A stretch of DNA of 64,000 nt from Brassica napus (GCF_020379485.1 NC_063451.1:25092630-25156629); one strand, 5' to 3'; shown: positions 39,103 to 52,885, counted from the first letter of the stretch. Program-made: numbers and translations. Notes: generated by a model not told the origin, from the letters alone.

Positions 39103-41115
39103 CCGTAAAACTCAGCTTCGGCTCTGTTCCTGAGAAACCAATCACTAGCAGTGACAAAATACTACGTAATTTGTACAAACTTTACTGCTACGACATTTCA
39201 ACTCATTACACATGTAAGCTTGTTACTCGACCATTGACTTTTATCAATGCATGTGCCAAGAGATGATAAGAGCCACTCAACAAGTCATCGTCTTTCAATA
39301 TGCGCACACTCCAAACATTTGATACATATTCATGTAGCGTAACAAGTTTTAAAAACTTCTAAAATCAGTAAACACAACAACAATCTCTCATAACTGAATT
39401 TTTAGAATTTTAACGCACATTCAGTAATTCATATCAAACATTATGATTCGTGATATCATTTGAGAGTATCAAAAATTAAATAATCTAACACTATCAGAAT
39501 TGGCTATAAGCCTATATATAAGCCTACAATTACATTTAATTTTCCTTTTAAGATAGGTTTAGATAGGACAGCAGTTACCTTTTAAAGGTTGTTGATGGTT
39601 TCATGATCGATCTTCTTATTTCCTGGAAAAGCAATCAAAGTCTGTCTTTATCAAACTAGATATGAAAATATGGCATAGATTTGAAATGCTAGGATATACC
39701 GGTGAGCGTAAGACATTTAAATATGGATATGAAGTTTCTAGCTTTGCTTACAAGTAATCTCGAATTGGCTCATTACTCTAACGCAACAGATAACGTACAC
39801 GGCTTTTTTCAATGAAAACTTCAAAGCTCTCTAACAATGCGTTTACTATTGCATGCAACCATATATTCAATGTGACAACTCATTTCAATTCGTGACAAAA
39901 TTGATTAACCACGTACGCGCAGTCACGTAAGATATATTATATCCTACTCTATTTTCAAGAGTATTTTAAGACTCGAACTATTGGTCTAATAGTATACGCG
40001 GCAATTGATGTTTTGACTTTTTAAAACGGTGGTTAGAGAAAACAATTAGGCATATTACTTATATGCTATTTATAACTATAAAATAAGTTGTTCTTGCAAT
40101 TATGATGTATGTTAGTTTACTTCTATTCTTAATTTTCACTAGGGAGAACCAAGCATGTGTTTGACCAATCCATTTGCATGTGACGAGTATTTTTTGTTTG
40201 GACAACAACAAAAAATTTAAATCATGTGCTTTTTTATTGGTTAATGACGCAAACCATGTGTTTCGACAAAAATCTTACATTCAAATTCTAAGACGCTTGT
40301 CAGTTTTTTAACGAATATACTAAAAAAAAAAAATTATGGCTTTAAATGTTTTAATCCACCCAGCACTGTTAACAGTAACAAATTTTTTTATATATACCAT
40401 ATATCTATACGTTTTTATAACCGTTAGAACTGCACCTACCACATATCCCGTACCGCTCAATCCAAGGAGCCTATGTAAGCATGCCTAGATGATTCTAATT
40501 TCTACGTACATATACGCAAACAAAATTTGTATTTACGGATAGTTCTGTTCAATATATCATTAATTTTGAAAAATATAACAAATCTTAGCTAATTAGTTTA
40601 TGCAAGTACAGATTCATAACTGCATCTAGACACTATCACACTATATAATTCATCACAAAATTCACTCTATTACAGGTTCGATTCGTGGTAGGACCATTAT
40701 CAAAGTTACCCAATAAAGACAGGATCACAGCCACTAGGTCAAAAAAACAAAAGAACAAATTGATAAAGATGATCAGTTACATACTTTCTTTTTTCTGAGA
40801 AAAAATTAATCACATAGTGTACTTTAAATATAAAAAGTCTCAAGTAATAAAAAATCAAACGGAACAAAAGCAATAGAATAATTAAAGAGTTCAAATAAGA
40901 AAAATAAAATAAAACAAATAGAATTAATTTTATTTAAAAAAAACAAAAAGGAAACGTGACACAAAAGAAAAGATGGAAGCTGACCTCTGGCTTTCCTTCG
41001 TCCACTACTCATGGAATATAAATGAGCTTTTCTTTCGACTTAGTCTTCACGTCGAATCCAAAAAGCAAGCGAAAACAAATATCATAGCAAATACTCTTAA
41101 GAAAGGAGCAAGAAG
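39103..41115. other. ESL1 upstream region
   Basis: No gene is seen. TATAAAT at 41017-41023, about 93 bp before the ATG, is a plausible TATA box. The rest is AT-rich and I see no further assignable feature. Confidence 0.5.
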
Positions 41116-43961
41116 ATGACGATATCGGAGAACCAAAGAAATCTGGAAGCTGGTTTGTTACTGAACAAGAATCGAAACGACATCAACGAGTGTCGTATCA
41201 CTGTGGTTGTGCTCTTCAGTACCTTTGTATCTGTTTGTGGCTCTTTCTGTTTCGGTTGTGCGGTAAGTCAAATCTTTGATCATCACATATATCAAAAAAA
41301 AGTATGATTTATGTGTATGGGGTTGTATATTACAGGCAGGTTATTCATCAGTTGCTCAAGCTGGGATCACAAAAGACTTAGGCCTCTCTGTTGCACAAGT
41401 AAGACCACAAAACCATTTCATGATTCCTCTTCAATTAAAGTCTATTCTAGCTTATATTTGTCTCTTTTTTTACTTCTTTAGTACTCCATGTTTGGTTCAA
41501 TCATGACTTTTGGAGCCATGTTTGGTGCCATCTTCAGTGGAAAAGTCTCAGATCTCATCGGTCGAAAAGGGGTAATTTTAAGCTTACCATCTATATCCTC
41601 TGCGTTTTAATTTATTTGGTGAAAAACTTCTTGCCTATACTGATTTTCTCTTTGTTCTTTAAAAAAAAACAGACAATGTGGTTTGCTCAAATCTTCTGCA
41701 TCGCCGGTTGGCTTGCAATAGCATTTGCAAAGGACACGATTTGGCTAGATGCTGGAAGGTTTTCTACTGGATTTGCAGTTGGTTTATTCAGCTACGTGGT
41801 AATTATTTTCTTACTCATCTCTTTATTAATTTTTTTTTTGTTAGTTTAAACTGACACTATGTTAACTCTGTTGCAACCAGATACCAGTTTATATTGCAGA
41901 AATAACACCAAAACATGTTCGAGGAGCATTTGTATTTGCTAATCAGGTAATTTCAAAATAATCAGGGAATAATAATTGTTTTGACAGAAAATATTCTGAT
42001 ATATGATCTAACAAATATTTAAACGTTTGTTACAGCTGATGCAAAGTTGTGGGTTGTCATTATACTACGTCATTGGAAATTTTGTTCATTGGCGTAATTT
42101 GGCTTTAATCGGTAAGCTTAATTGCTTTAAAAACCTTTTCTTTTCTAGCAACTTTAGTGATGGGAGAAGAATGATTTATTTATTGGTTTCTTTCTCAGGT
42201 CTGATTCCATGTGTTTTGCAAGTTGTGACTTTATTCTTCATTCCAGAGTCCCCTAGATTGCTGGTATGTTTAAAACTTTAAATCTTGTAAAAAAGTTAAT
42301 GTTTATAGGAAAAAAAAATGTGAAGTAAATAATTCTAATTTGGTTTAAATTGTATGTAGGGAAAATGGGGACTTGAAAAGGAATGTACAGCTTCATTGCA
42401 GCTTCTCCGTGGAGAGGATGCTGATGTCTCTGAAGAAGCCAATACTATCAAAGTATACATTACAACTATTTTTTAATTTTTTCTTATTGTTTCACCTCAA
42501 AAGGTTACTAACAATACTTACTTTCCAACTCTAGGAAACGATGATCTTATTTAATGAAGGACCAAAGTCTCGGGTTATGGATTTGTTCCAGAGGAGATAT
42601 GCTCCATCTCTTGTTGTAAGTTACTCTATAACCTTTTGTGGTGAATATGTGATTTTCTCTTTGGCCGTTTACTGAAAGTTTGTTAACTTTTTCAGATTGG
42701 GGTGGGGCTAATGCTTCTACAACAGCTCTCTGGAAGCTCAGGGATTATGTTCTATGTCGGTAGCGTATTTGATAAAGGAGGTAAATAGCAAAAACAAACT
42801 CTGTTCCTCATGTAACTATACTTGATTTGTTTTCATTTGGAGTAACAAATCTTCATTCTTATATTTACTTGACAGGATTCCCAAGCAGCATTGGCTCAAT
42901 GATTCTTGCAGTGATCATGGTATGTCTTTGCACACAGTTTCATTTTTATTCTTGAAAAAAACATTTCTTCCAAGGACTACACTTATGCATCATTTGTTCT
43001 TGTTTGTAGATACCAAAAGCTATTTTGGGTCTGATTTTGGTTGAGAAAATGGGACGAAGGCCGCTTCTACTGGTAAACTTTTTCTATCTTTGCCTGATCA
43101 AATGTGAAACGAAGCAAAGAAACTTAGCATCCCTTTTAACAAGAAATGATTATCTTTGATTTCAGGCTTCTACTAGTGGAATGTGTCTTTGCAGCTTGTT
43201 CCTCGCATTTTCTTTCAGCTTTCGGGTAAAATTAACAACTCGTTTTACCAAAAAGATTTACAAAGTTTGAAAAATTGTTATATTTATCATTTCTATTTTT
43301 CCTTCTTGAACAGTCATATGGCATGCTCGATGAGCTCACTCCCATTTTTACATGCATCGGTGTAGTGGTATGTATAAACATTTTCGACATAAAACAAGCA
43401 ACTAAAAAGCAATCCTCAATGTTGTACAAAATTATCTAAACTTCTACATTCCAAAATATCAGGGTTTCATCTCTTCATTTGCCGTAGGCATGGGAGGCTT
43501 ACCATGGATCATCATGTCTGAGGTATAAACAAACATCAACTTCTTATATTAAAAAACTCCTACGAGTCTATATAACTATTTTCAGTTCTAAAAAGGTAAA
43601 ACGTTTTGATTTTTTGTAGATTTTCCCAATGAATGTTAAAGTATCAGCTGGGACTCTGGTTACCTTAGCCAACTGGTCCTTTAGTTGGATTGTAGCTTTC
43701 GCCTATAACTTCATGATAGAATGGAACGCATCAGGTATTATTACATTGTCAACTCTCAACATGATAAAACTTTTTTTTTTGCTAAAATCAGACTTTATTA
43801 CATCCTTTATCTCATTTTGATGTTTATACTTTTCAGGAACGTTCTTGATCTTCTTTAGTATCTGCGCTGGGGGTATAGTTTTCATTTATGCGATGGTACC
43901 TGAAACCAAAGGAAGAACACTAGAAGATATACAAGCTTCTCTTACAGATTTTCTACAATGA
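41116..43961 (+). CDS. ESL1: ERD6-like monosaccharide transporter ESL1
   Basis: Seventeen exons: 41116-41262, 41336-41398, 41482-41571, 41673-41798, 41881-41946, 42036-42111, 42199-42263, 42360-42452, 42535-42615, 42696-42780, 42876-42919, 43010-43072, 43166-43225, 43314-43367, 43463-43522, 43620-43734 and 43837-43961. They join in phase to 470 codons, the length I recall for Arabidopsis ESL1. It is a 12-helix major facilitator sugar porter with DLIGRKG and EKMGRRP loop motifs, PESPRLL and PETKGRTLEDIQ. The N-terminus carries LEAGLL, matching the LxxxLL tonoplast-targeting motif of ESL1. ESL1 is a low-affinity facilitator for hexoses at the vacuole, induced by drought, salt and ABA. ERD6 follows on the same strand 10 kb away. 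Confidence 0.95.
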
Positions 43962-44519
43962 GGATTGAGATTTACCTGTTCATAGTTATTTTTTGGATTC
44001 GAATGGGGGAGGTTTATAGTAGTTTTTGTTATATAATTGTTTCCTCATTTTATACAACATAACAAAGGGATCATTTGAAAGAAGAAAGTTTAGATCTCTT
44101 TGTTTCTCTCTTTGTGTTACTCAGCTACTCCCATTCATGTATATAATCTAGTCCCACTTATGATAAAATGAATTATAAAAGTTACTTTTCAGTTGCTGTG
44201 TTTTTGCTTTCACTGTAAGTTTCATAATACAGTACAATAAACTATGGCCGACTAATCATTTGGTTCGTAAGTTTTGTTCCATTTTTTCCGGCCTCAATCA
44301 TGTAATTTTATTGAATGTTGAGGTGTTTATTTTTGGACTATATTTGTCTACTCTCTCTAAGTTTGATAAAACAAGTTCTTCAAAGCTTCCAAAATGAGAA
44401 TTTCTCTAATTCTTAACATTCATTAAGATAGCGCTGTGCCAACCAGACATGTGACAGGCTTAACACATCTGATTTTCATAATTTATAATGATTAATCATT
44501 TTGAAAGTTCAGCCACCGT
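43962..44519. other. ESL1 3' flank
   Basis: 3' untranslated and spacer sequence up to the LINE target duplication; no gene seen. Confidence 0.5.
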
Positions 44520-44704
44520 ACCGACGTTTTAATTTTTTTTTTTTTCATCAAAGTATATATATATAACCATATCATACATGCCAATGTTTTCTAGATCAAC
44601 ATTATTACAACAACATTCTTGACCAGCCCCCTAGAAAAACATCAGCTTGAACCCAAACATTACAGAACTACATTCCCCAAAAAACCGACAAAGCAAACAG
44701 CAGG

Positions 44705-47700
44705 TCAACTTTTATCATGCTCAAAAACCTCCAAAAGCCAAGAGGGACAACCAGCGGCAACATAAGATTGCGCAAACTGTCTTTTTGTAGCTGATTGAGC
44801 AATAAGAAAAGTACCTCTATTCGAGTCTTTTGTTTCAACACAGACTTTCCATTCCCCAAATTTCCTTACTTCATGTTTGAGCATACCACTCTGAAATTTA
44901 AAAGACGGCCACGCTTTCGGTCTCTCTAGAGCGTTGAGGATATGATTTGCCTCTGCAGCAATAATCACCTTCCTTACCTGATGGTCCTGCAAGCTTTTGA
45001 TCGCCCACATCAGTCCAACTAAAATTGCTTCCTCCTTCTCATGAGAAGCCACAAAGGATCTCCTGCTATGCAACAACACCACACCTCTATGGTCTCTTAA
45101 AACCCAAGCACAGCCCATAACTCTATTCTTTTTCGACCACATCACACCAACATTACATTTTAGCCACCCCTCACTGGGTTTTCTCCATTTGGTTTTCCTC
45201 ACCATAATCCCTTTTTCTTTTTCACCACTTTCAATACCTTGGTCCATTGATTGAACAGCAAACCAGACTGCAACATCATCCTTGATCTTTCTAATTGTTC
45301 CCATCGCATCAAACTCCTTCCCTTCAAAAATTAATATGTTTATGTTCTTCCACAGCATCCATAGTATCCAAGGGAAAGACCTCCTAATTTGACTTAGGAT
45401 TCTGATATTTAAGCTCATCCTTAAGAGATAATGGATATTTACAAAGATAGAGTCGTCACTGAAACCACCTCTAGGTGATGGAAAATCCGAAAGAGCCCAG
45501 ATCAAACGAGCAAGAGGGCAAGTAAATAAAACATGGTTTGCAGATTCCATGTCATTACCGCAATTCCAGCATCTTTCATCAATCTTCATCCCTCTTGAGA
45601 TAAGGTTCTCAGCAACAGGAACAGCTCCACTTAGCACTCTCCAAATAAACAACTTAATCTTCTGTGGAGCTTGAATATTCCATGTTCTATCTTTCAGTCC
45701 ATTTATCGATGGCTGAGAATTCACATCAACGAAGACCGCCTTTAGTTTCTCATGGCTCGCGAGCCAATACCCTGATCTCACCGTATAATCTCCACTCTTA
45801 TTATGTTGCCAACACCAAAAATCTTCCTCTTCCGGCATTGGTTTTATTTTCAAAATGAGATCAATATCCACTTGAAAGAAAAGATCCTCCAAAATAGACA
45901 AATTCCACGATCTTCCATCATCTGAGAGAAGGTCTGAAACTTTTAATTCCAAGTCAACCAAGGAATTTTTCATCCAGGGAGCTCGCCTTCTGCTATTATC
46001 AATCCAGGGATCCATTCAAACCCTTAAAGATTGACCATCCCCAACTTCCTTTCTTACACCCTTCAACAAGAGCTCTCTTCCAAAAAGAAAACTCCTCCAT
46101 CCAAAGGATGGCCTGTCCCCCAAAGAAACATCCATGAAATTATTTCCTTTGAAATATCTACTCTTGAGAGTTCTTGCAAGTAGAGATTGGGGGTTTTGAA
46201 GCACTTTCCAAGCTTGCTTTGCCAGAAGGGCCTGGTTAAAGCATTCAATATCTTTGAACCCGAGTCCTCCCTCTTGCCTAGGAAGACACAATTTGTTCCA
46301 GCTTAACCAATGGATTTTTCTCTTGTGTTCTAAAGAATTCCACCAGAAATCCCTCATCGCACTTGTTAGTTTCTCAATTGTTGATTTAGGCAGCTTAAAA
46401 CAGCTCATTGCAAACACCGGCAAAGTAATAGCAATAGCTTTTAGAAGTACCTCCTTACCACCAAGAGATAAGGATCTTGCGAACCATCCAGATAAACGAC
46501 CATGAAGCCTTTCATAGATATAGTTAAGGAGATCCGCTTTGGAACCACTGAAGCACTCCGGCAAACCAAGGTATGACCCTGCTCCTCCAATATTGTAAAT
46601 CCCCAGAATCGTTTGTACCGAAGCCTTCACATGACATAGAATATCATCTCCAAAAGTTATAGATGATTTGTCAAGGTTGATCACCTGGCATGTTGCTCTT
46701 CCATAAACTTCAAGTACATTCTGAAGACACTCCGCTTCTTTTTCAGTAGCTTTACATAAAAATAGGCTATCATCTGCAAACAGTAAGTGTGAGAATGATG
46801 GCCCATCTTCAGTGAATTGAATTCCATGGAGTAAACCAGCTTCTTCAGCTTTAAATAACAGGTGGGAGAGACCTTCAGTACATAACACAAAAAGCGAAGG
46901 CGACAAAGGATCCCCCTGTCTAAGACCTCTGGAAGGTTTGATGACCCCATATGGTTGATCATTTATCAAAACTGCATAGGATACAGACGATATGCAAAAC
47001 ATGACCATTTTGATCCATTGCGGATGAAAACCCAAAGCCCCCAATAAGCACCTGATATAATCCCACTCTACTCTGTCATACGCTTTTGACATATCAGACT
47101 TCACCGCCATGAATTGAGCTGCGACTGGTTTGAAGGTACGCAGACTATGAACGAGTTCATGAGCAATCAGGATATTGTCTGAAATTTGTCTCTCCGGGAC
47201 AAAGGTAGATTGGAACGGAGACACTAACTCTTGGAGGAGAGGTTGCAATCTTATCACCAAAATCTTGGATATAATCTTGTACAACACAGAGCAACGACTA
47301 ATCGGGCGGAAGTCAGACATATTGATTGCCTCCATCACTTTAGGCAAGAGACAGAGATGAGTGAAATTCCATTCGACTGGAAAGGAACCAGAGATAAAGA
47401 AAGTTTTAACCTCATCTGACACTTGACTTCCAATATCCTTCCAAAACCTTTGAAAGAAAAGTCCAGTCATACCATCTGGACCAGGCGCACTAGCAGCTTT
47501 GATTGAGAAAACCGCTTGTTCAATCTCTTCGTCTGAAGCTTCTTTAATCAGATCCACATTCATCTCTGGAGAGACTTTCGCCACAAAGTCAGTAAAGATA
47601 GACTGAAAATCAGGAGGATTAGAGGATGAGAACAGATTAAAGAAATAATCCATTGCCACCCTACCCTTCTCCTTTTCCTCTCGCCTCTCCCTTCCATTTA

Positions 47701-48826
47701 CATCAACAAGCAAATCAGTCTGTTTTCTATTTCTAGAAGCCTTCACCGAGTCATGAAAGAACCTAGTATTTCTATCTCCTTTCTTAAGCCACTTGTTGTA
47801 ACTTTTTTGACTCCAGTAAGCTTCCTCCTCCCTGTTTGCTTTCATCAATTCTATTTTGAGAGCTCTAATCTTTCCACCATTCGGGTTTCTTGCAGACTCT
47901 TCCACCTCTAACTCTTCTTGCAAGATTAATATTTTCTCCTTTGAGTTAGTTTGGAAACTTCTTCTCCAGCCACTCAGATCATGTCTGCAGTTTCTTATTC
48001 TCTGTGATACTGAAGCTGGAAAACCCCCATGAGCTTTATTCCAAGCCAGTTTCACTATGTTTCTCACATTTGGCAACTCTAGCCACCTTTTATCAAACGT
48101 GAAAGAAGCTTTGAACATCTTCTCTTTCTTCTGCAGACAAACTAAAACTGGCCTATGATCAGACCCTCTTTTTTCCAAAAATACTTGATCTGCTTCTGAG
48201 AAAACCTTACTCCACTCCTTGTTTACAAAGCTCCTATCCAATTTACATTGGATCCATTTTGTAGCTCTTTTTCCTGCCCATGTAAACGGATCCCCCTTGC
48301 TAGGTAATTCCTTCACCTTACAATCTCTTAACATGTCATTAAAAGGTTCAAAGACAGAAGCACATCTCCTCGGGCCTCCAAGCTTCTCACCATTGTGACA
48401 GATCACATTGAAATCTCCCATCAGGCACCAAGGAGATTTTCTGTTGATTCCAATTCTGGTAACTCGCTCCCAAACTATTTTCCTTCTTTCTTCCTTGGGA
48501 TCGCCATATATACAAGACACAAAACATTTGGCTCCTCCCAGTCTTAACTCTAGATCAATTAGATTTTTATCTGAATATTTAACATCCACTTCCGTTGACT
48601 TCCTCCAAAAAACAGCCAAGCCTCCACTTCTTCCGACAGGATTTACCGTATGTACATTATCATAGCCAAGCCACACCTGAATATCTACAAGAGAATCTCT
48701 TCCATGCATCGTTTCCATCAAGAACAGAAGCTCAGGGAAATATTTTTTACGTATCTCCATGAGCCTAGGAATTGTCAAGTCCTGAGAAGATCCCAGTCCT
48801 CGACAATTCCAAGCTAGTAAGCTCAT
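44705..48826 (-). pseudogene. LINE ORF2: endonuclease, reverse transcriptase, RNase H
   Basis: The frame begins MSLLAWNCRGLGS at 48826. The APE-type endonuclease (LMGDFNVI, GSDHRPVL) takes the first about 230 residues. The reverse transcriptase follows: DFRPIS, SDMSKAYDRVEWDY, GLRQGDPLSPSLFVL and the catalytic HLLFADDSLF. After about 936 codons a TGA at 46018-46016 interrupts the frame. It then resumes without a shift through the zf-RVT block (WNIQAPQKIKLFIWRVLSGA ... CWNCGNDMESANHVLFTCPL) and an RNase H-like domain (KCNVGVMWSKKNRVMGCAWV) to 44705. Total length would be about 1370 residues, normal for plant L1 ORF2. One nonsense codon, apparently at a tryptophan position, is the only break seen. 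Confidence 0.93.
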
Positions 48827-50345
48827 AAAGCTTTGGACAGTCCCTCCTTCGGGACCGCCTCACGAGTTATTTGCTTTACGGCTTTGGGAACTCCACCCAT
48901 CTGATCAACTGCTTTCCTTTTCTCAACACTTCCTATCAACGCCCCTTCCATTAAAGATATTTGAATGTTGTCCTCCTTTCCAGCATTAGCTTTTGCATTC
49001 CTCTTGTTTTTTCCCGGCCTTTTCCTAACACTCATCTTTTTTACAGAAGTTCCGGACACATTAAGATCGAAAGATTTCAACCTAGCACCCGTAGAACCAC
49101 TAATGGAAGATGAGGAATTAGAAGATTGAGGAATATCAAACGGATTCACTTCTCTATGCGAAAACTCTGGCCTCCAACCAATTAAGGGATTAGCTTTAAT
49201 AGCAGATGCCATAAGTTTTTCACCTTGAGCTTGAAGGCCATATAAACTATTAGAACCACCTTTCGGCTCATAACCAAAAACGACCCCTTTCCCTTTCTCC
49301 AATTCTTTTGTCACCATTGGCACAGGCTCCAAGCTTAAAGCAGATTTCATTAAGACCGGATCTTTTTCCACTTCTCTGACAGATGACTTAACTCTTTCCT
49401 CTCTAATAAGTCGATCTTCTCCTTGAGCCATAAGCAGGTATTGCCTCATACCATCCAGAACCTCTGCCGCAATTCTTTGTCTCCCAGTGTTTGGATTTAT
49501 CCCAACTTGATTCTCTTCTAGAACACCAAACAACGGATCAGATTCCAAAAGCACTGGATTAGCCTTTTTCTTAACAAAACTCCCACCATCTCTTCTTGTC
49601 ATCGCTTCGGTTTGTCTCCTCTGAATATCGATAGGACACACTGACTGATCATGGGTTAACCTTGACAAGTATAGCAACGTTTCTGAACTCTCTCATAGTT
49701 GAAAAAAACTTTTGTTTTTTCACCTTCAGGCAGATCAATAACTTTTTCTTTCCTTAGAGGTCTAGAAACATCGAAACGAACCTTAACTCTTTCATAGACG
49801 TTGCTTCGCGCCTTCGAAGGGTCAAAAGCAACCTCAGTAACCTTGCCCACAATATCACCCAAAGCTCCAATCGCTAACTCCGTCTGGTAGTTGATTGGAA
49901 TATTTTTAATTTGAACCCAAATAGGCAAGTACTGTAAAGAGTCAGGAGGAGGCCTCTCCGACCATCTTTCCACAACAATTGCCCATTCATTAAAAGTGTG
50001 CACCCCTTTTTCCAACACTTCGACGAGGTCATGTTCATTATCGAAAATAAACTGAAATCTTTCTTGAGATAAAGCGATTCCTTGAACCCGACCTTGCTTT
50101 TGCCATTTCCTCGGCATCTGAAAGATGAACTCCGACATTTTCTGACAATCAGGGTTGAGGAAGCGTCCAATTAAGCTTCTTCTGTTTCTTTCACTCGAGC
50201 AATATTCTGGTAAATTGGGCATGATAAAGGGCACATCATCATCATCCTCCAAAGACATGGCCATTAAGGCCTTATCCATCGCTGATGACATCAGATATAC
50301 TCTCAAACACCAGACCAAACCTTCAGTTGAAGATCTTAAACACAA
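48823..50345 (-). pseudogene. LINE ORF1: DUF4283 RNA-binding protein with zinc knuckle
   Basis: The first frame (50345-49656; the likely start is the Met of MDKALMAMSLEDDDD at 50282) has the DUF4283 domain (RSLIGRFLNPDCQKMSEFIF; LQYLPIWVQIKNIPINYQTE). It ends at the zinc knuckle CYTC. The second frame (49677-48823) continues with LTHDQSVCP, completing a CX2CX4HX4C knuckle, then a low-complexity basic tail (KRPGKNKRNAKANAGKE). A one-base loss at about 49670, inside the knuckle, shifts the frame. The product would package LINE RNA. The stop of this ORF overlaps the ORF2 start codon (ATGA, 48826-48823). Confidence 0.88.
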
Positions 50346-50628
50346 CAGCTCTTGATTGAAAAACCACTGAGTCGATTAATTTCAAACCATAGCTTCTCTC
50401 CTAAAAGTTTCACCAACACCTTTTGGAGCAGAAGAAAACAGGAGCCCTTCCAAGGGAAACAGACTTTAATCTTAAGAACCGTAGCTGCAAAACAGATTTA
50501 CAGAGCCGGTAGCTTTAGATCTTCACTCAATTTTTATCGCAATTCTTATCGCTCTTTTTTTTCACTCTTTCTCACAAAACGACAAAAACCACCGTTGAAA
50601 TGTCACCAAGATGACCGACGTTTTAATT

Positions 50629-51571
50629 ATCTTGACTTCTTTTTGGGTCACTTTAACAAAACTATCTTGAAATTTAATTCTTTAATGCTATCATCTATCT
50701 TACAAGTGGTGCCGGCCAAGATATTTTCATTTCATTGTTAAAACTATTCCTAGTTGGCCACTTGCACGTATCAGCATGATTTGTAAAACAGAAATGGAAT
50801 CACTTTTAGAAAGATATATTCTTATAATCAGAAAGGAACAAAGAGAATACATGGGAATGGTCTCATGAATTTACCTTTTTCTCTTTTTTCCATGATCTCG
50901 TTGATTTGGTTAGTATAAAATTTTCTGGAAAGTTCTAATGGACTAGGCATCTAGACAGTATAGTCCAGTACTCCAGTTACTAATACATGCCTCCCCATAT
51001 TAAGATATTTCAGTAGATGATAAAAATAACTAAATAAGCTTAAACCTAAATTTAATTTTTTATAATGTTCCATTATGTAACTGCGTCGTTTTGTGATGGA
51101 CAAATAAGAACGATAAACCAAATTAAAGATAAACAAACTCGAAATATTGATTAAGTTGTGAAGCATATCTATCATTCTATTGAACATTACCCAGTTAGAG
51201 ACAAACTAGTAGGGTAGTTGGTCGATTACGTCATAGTCGCGTATGAATTACGCACAGCAAATTATTTAGTGAAGATAGTGAGCTATGGATTAAGGTGTTT
51301 TTATTCAAATGACCTAACAATGGGCTTACACAAATTGGTCTTGGTAGTCCAATTCTTTTCAGAAGTGATTTGGCAATAAAATGGAACGAAACAGTACTAA
51401 TGGGCGTTTTAGATAGTGTTTTTTTTTGCCCAATAGCCGTAATTCACATTGGGGCGATCTTAATTTTTCATCTGTTTAAAAGACGTAATGGGCTTTAAAT
51501 AGTTTTTTGTATGCTCTGCAAACAGCGCATGGCATTTGGTAATTTCCAAACTTGTTTCTCAAATTTTTCCA
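50629..51571. other. Spacer between LINE and solo LTR
   Basis: AT-rich; short ORFs only; nothing recognised. Confidence 0.5.
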
Positions 51572-51576
51572 TGGAC

Positions 51577-52738
51577 TGATGTAGGCACAGAATCACTCCA
51601 TGAACATGTCCTCAAATGGAGATAAAAGAGATCAAATAAGCTTGTGCGGAAGATGGACTGATGGTAGAGATGGTGATGAAAATGATTGACTCTCTTAATA
51701 TGGTGGGCTGATTGATTCTCTCAATCTTTCGATTTTGAAGTTGCTTGAATCTCACAAACAAAATACAAGACAAATCAATAGAAAAACAATGAATCTCTCA
51801 CTGAATTCTAAAGACAGATTTTATGCAAAGACAAACTTTGATAAAACAAAATAAACTGAATAATTTCTTGATTGATTGAAAGGTAATTTGTACAAAGCAA
51901 TAGAGTGAGCTTATATAGGTCGTGGCCCTTGCTCAGAATAACAAAACAAAGGAAAGAAAATCAAACATAAAGAAAACTAGCTGTTGGAGGATTTTGGGGT
52001 TCAGATAGCTTGATTCAAGGGCTCGAATGATGGCTTTGTATCTGGACGGTTTTAGACTGTAGGAAAGCTTCTTAGGAACATTTTGATTGCTGAAATAATG
52101 GTCGAAATCCAAGCCTGGTGAGAAAAGAGCTGTTGGGAATTGATGGATTTTGACTCCAAAAATGGCAATTGGTTGATTCTGAGTATTCTGGTGGGTGCTG
52201 GTGCAGCTGAAGACTTCCTGATGAGTTAATAATATCTCCAAAACGTTTTAGCTTTGATAGGTTGGTCGTTGGCGCTTTATTCCTCCAAATGTGAAAGCAT
52301 CCAAAAATGGTAAGTATTGTCTCCTTTGATTCCATGTAATCTGGTGCTTTCTGGTGCATGTTAAGAACGTGCCTGACTCTTCTGGACCCTTGGATGTGTC
52401 TCCTCATTGCATAGATAAATCTCCTGGTCGCCAATGTTTGGTTTGTGACTGATTAAACCATTGGTCTTCCAAATAAGGCAAGTTGGGCTACCCTGGACTT
52501 GAAAATAGCATATCTTCCAAACCATTTATCCTTTTGATATGAAGCCAATTCGCCGCGTGCTCTTGTTGAGTGTAGAATCCAGCAAAACTGGTTTCATGAA
52601 TAAATTCTTCCTAGTTTGTAAAATACGGCATTTTGATTGCACATATGTCCTGATCGGCTTCTTTAGCTCTTCTCAGCTTCATATTCTCCACTGGTTTTCT
52701 CCTGATTTCTTTCTCCTTTTCTGATGTCCTCATCATCA
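51577..52738 (-). repeat. Solo LTR (1162 bp) with 5-bp target duplication
   Basis: The element runs from TGATG to CATCA, with the direct repeat TGGAC on both sides (51572-51576 and 52739-52743). Read on the minus strand it carries a TATA box (CCTATATAAGCTC, about 51911-51923) followed by U5-like AT-rich sequence, placing transcription leftward. No internal retrotransposon domain is present, so it is the product of LTR-LTR recombination. ORFs inside it (for example 52072-52434) are not genes. Confidence 0.9.
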
Positions 52739-52747
52739 TGGACCTTA

Positions 52748-52885
52748 GAGCATGATTAATGAGGGGTTTTTAGGGTGAAGTTTTTATTTAATAGGCGGTT
52801 CTTAACGTTTTTAGTTAAAAATTAAGAGATGAGTTTTTATATTCCACTAAGAACGTCACCCTAAAAACCTCCGTTAACCATGTTG
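52748..52885. mobile_element. PIF/Harbinger MITE (138 bp)
   Basis: Imperfect inverted ends (GAGCATGATTAATGAGGGG... and ...CCTCCGTTAACCATGTTG) share TTTTTAGGGTGA internally, with a TTA target duplication at 52745-52747 and 52886-52888. It lies one base from the solo LTR duplication. Confidence 0.82.

Larger units (their letters stand above)
44520..50628 (-). mobile_element. Full-length L1-clade LINE with 15-bp target duplication
   Basis: The direct repeat ACCGACGTTTTAATT occurs at 44520-44534 and 50614-50628. A T run at 44532-44545 is the poly-A tail read on the minus strand. The body is about 6.08 kb: a 5' UTR (50613-50346), ORF1, ORF2 overlapping ORF1 by ATGA, and a 3' UTR (44704-44546). 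It was inserted between ESL1 and ERD6 in the opposite orientation. Both ORFs carry one inactivating change each. Confidence 0.96.

Noticed and set aside
44705..48826. Two separate reverse-transcriptase-like genes (46016-48826 and 44705-46015)
   Set aside because: They share one frame, separated by a single TGA, and together form one LINE ORF2.
51933..52434. Minus-strand genes of about 100-120 codons
   Set aside because: They fall inside a solo LTR with clear borders and have no recognisable domain.
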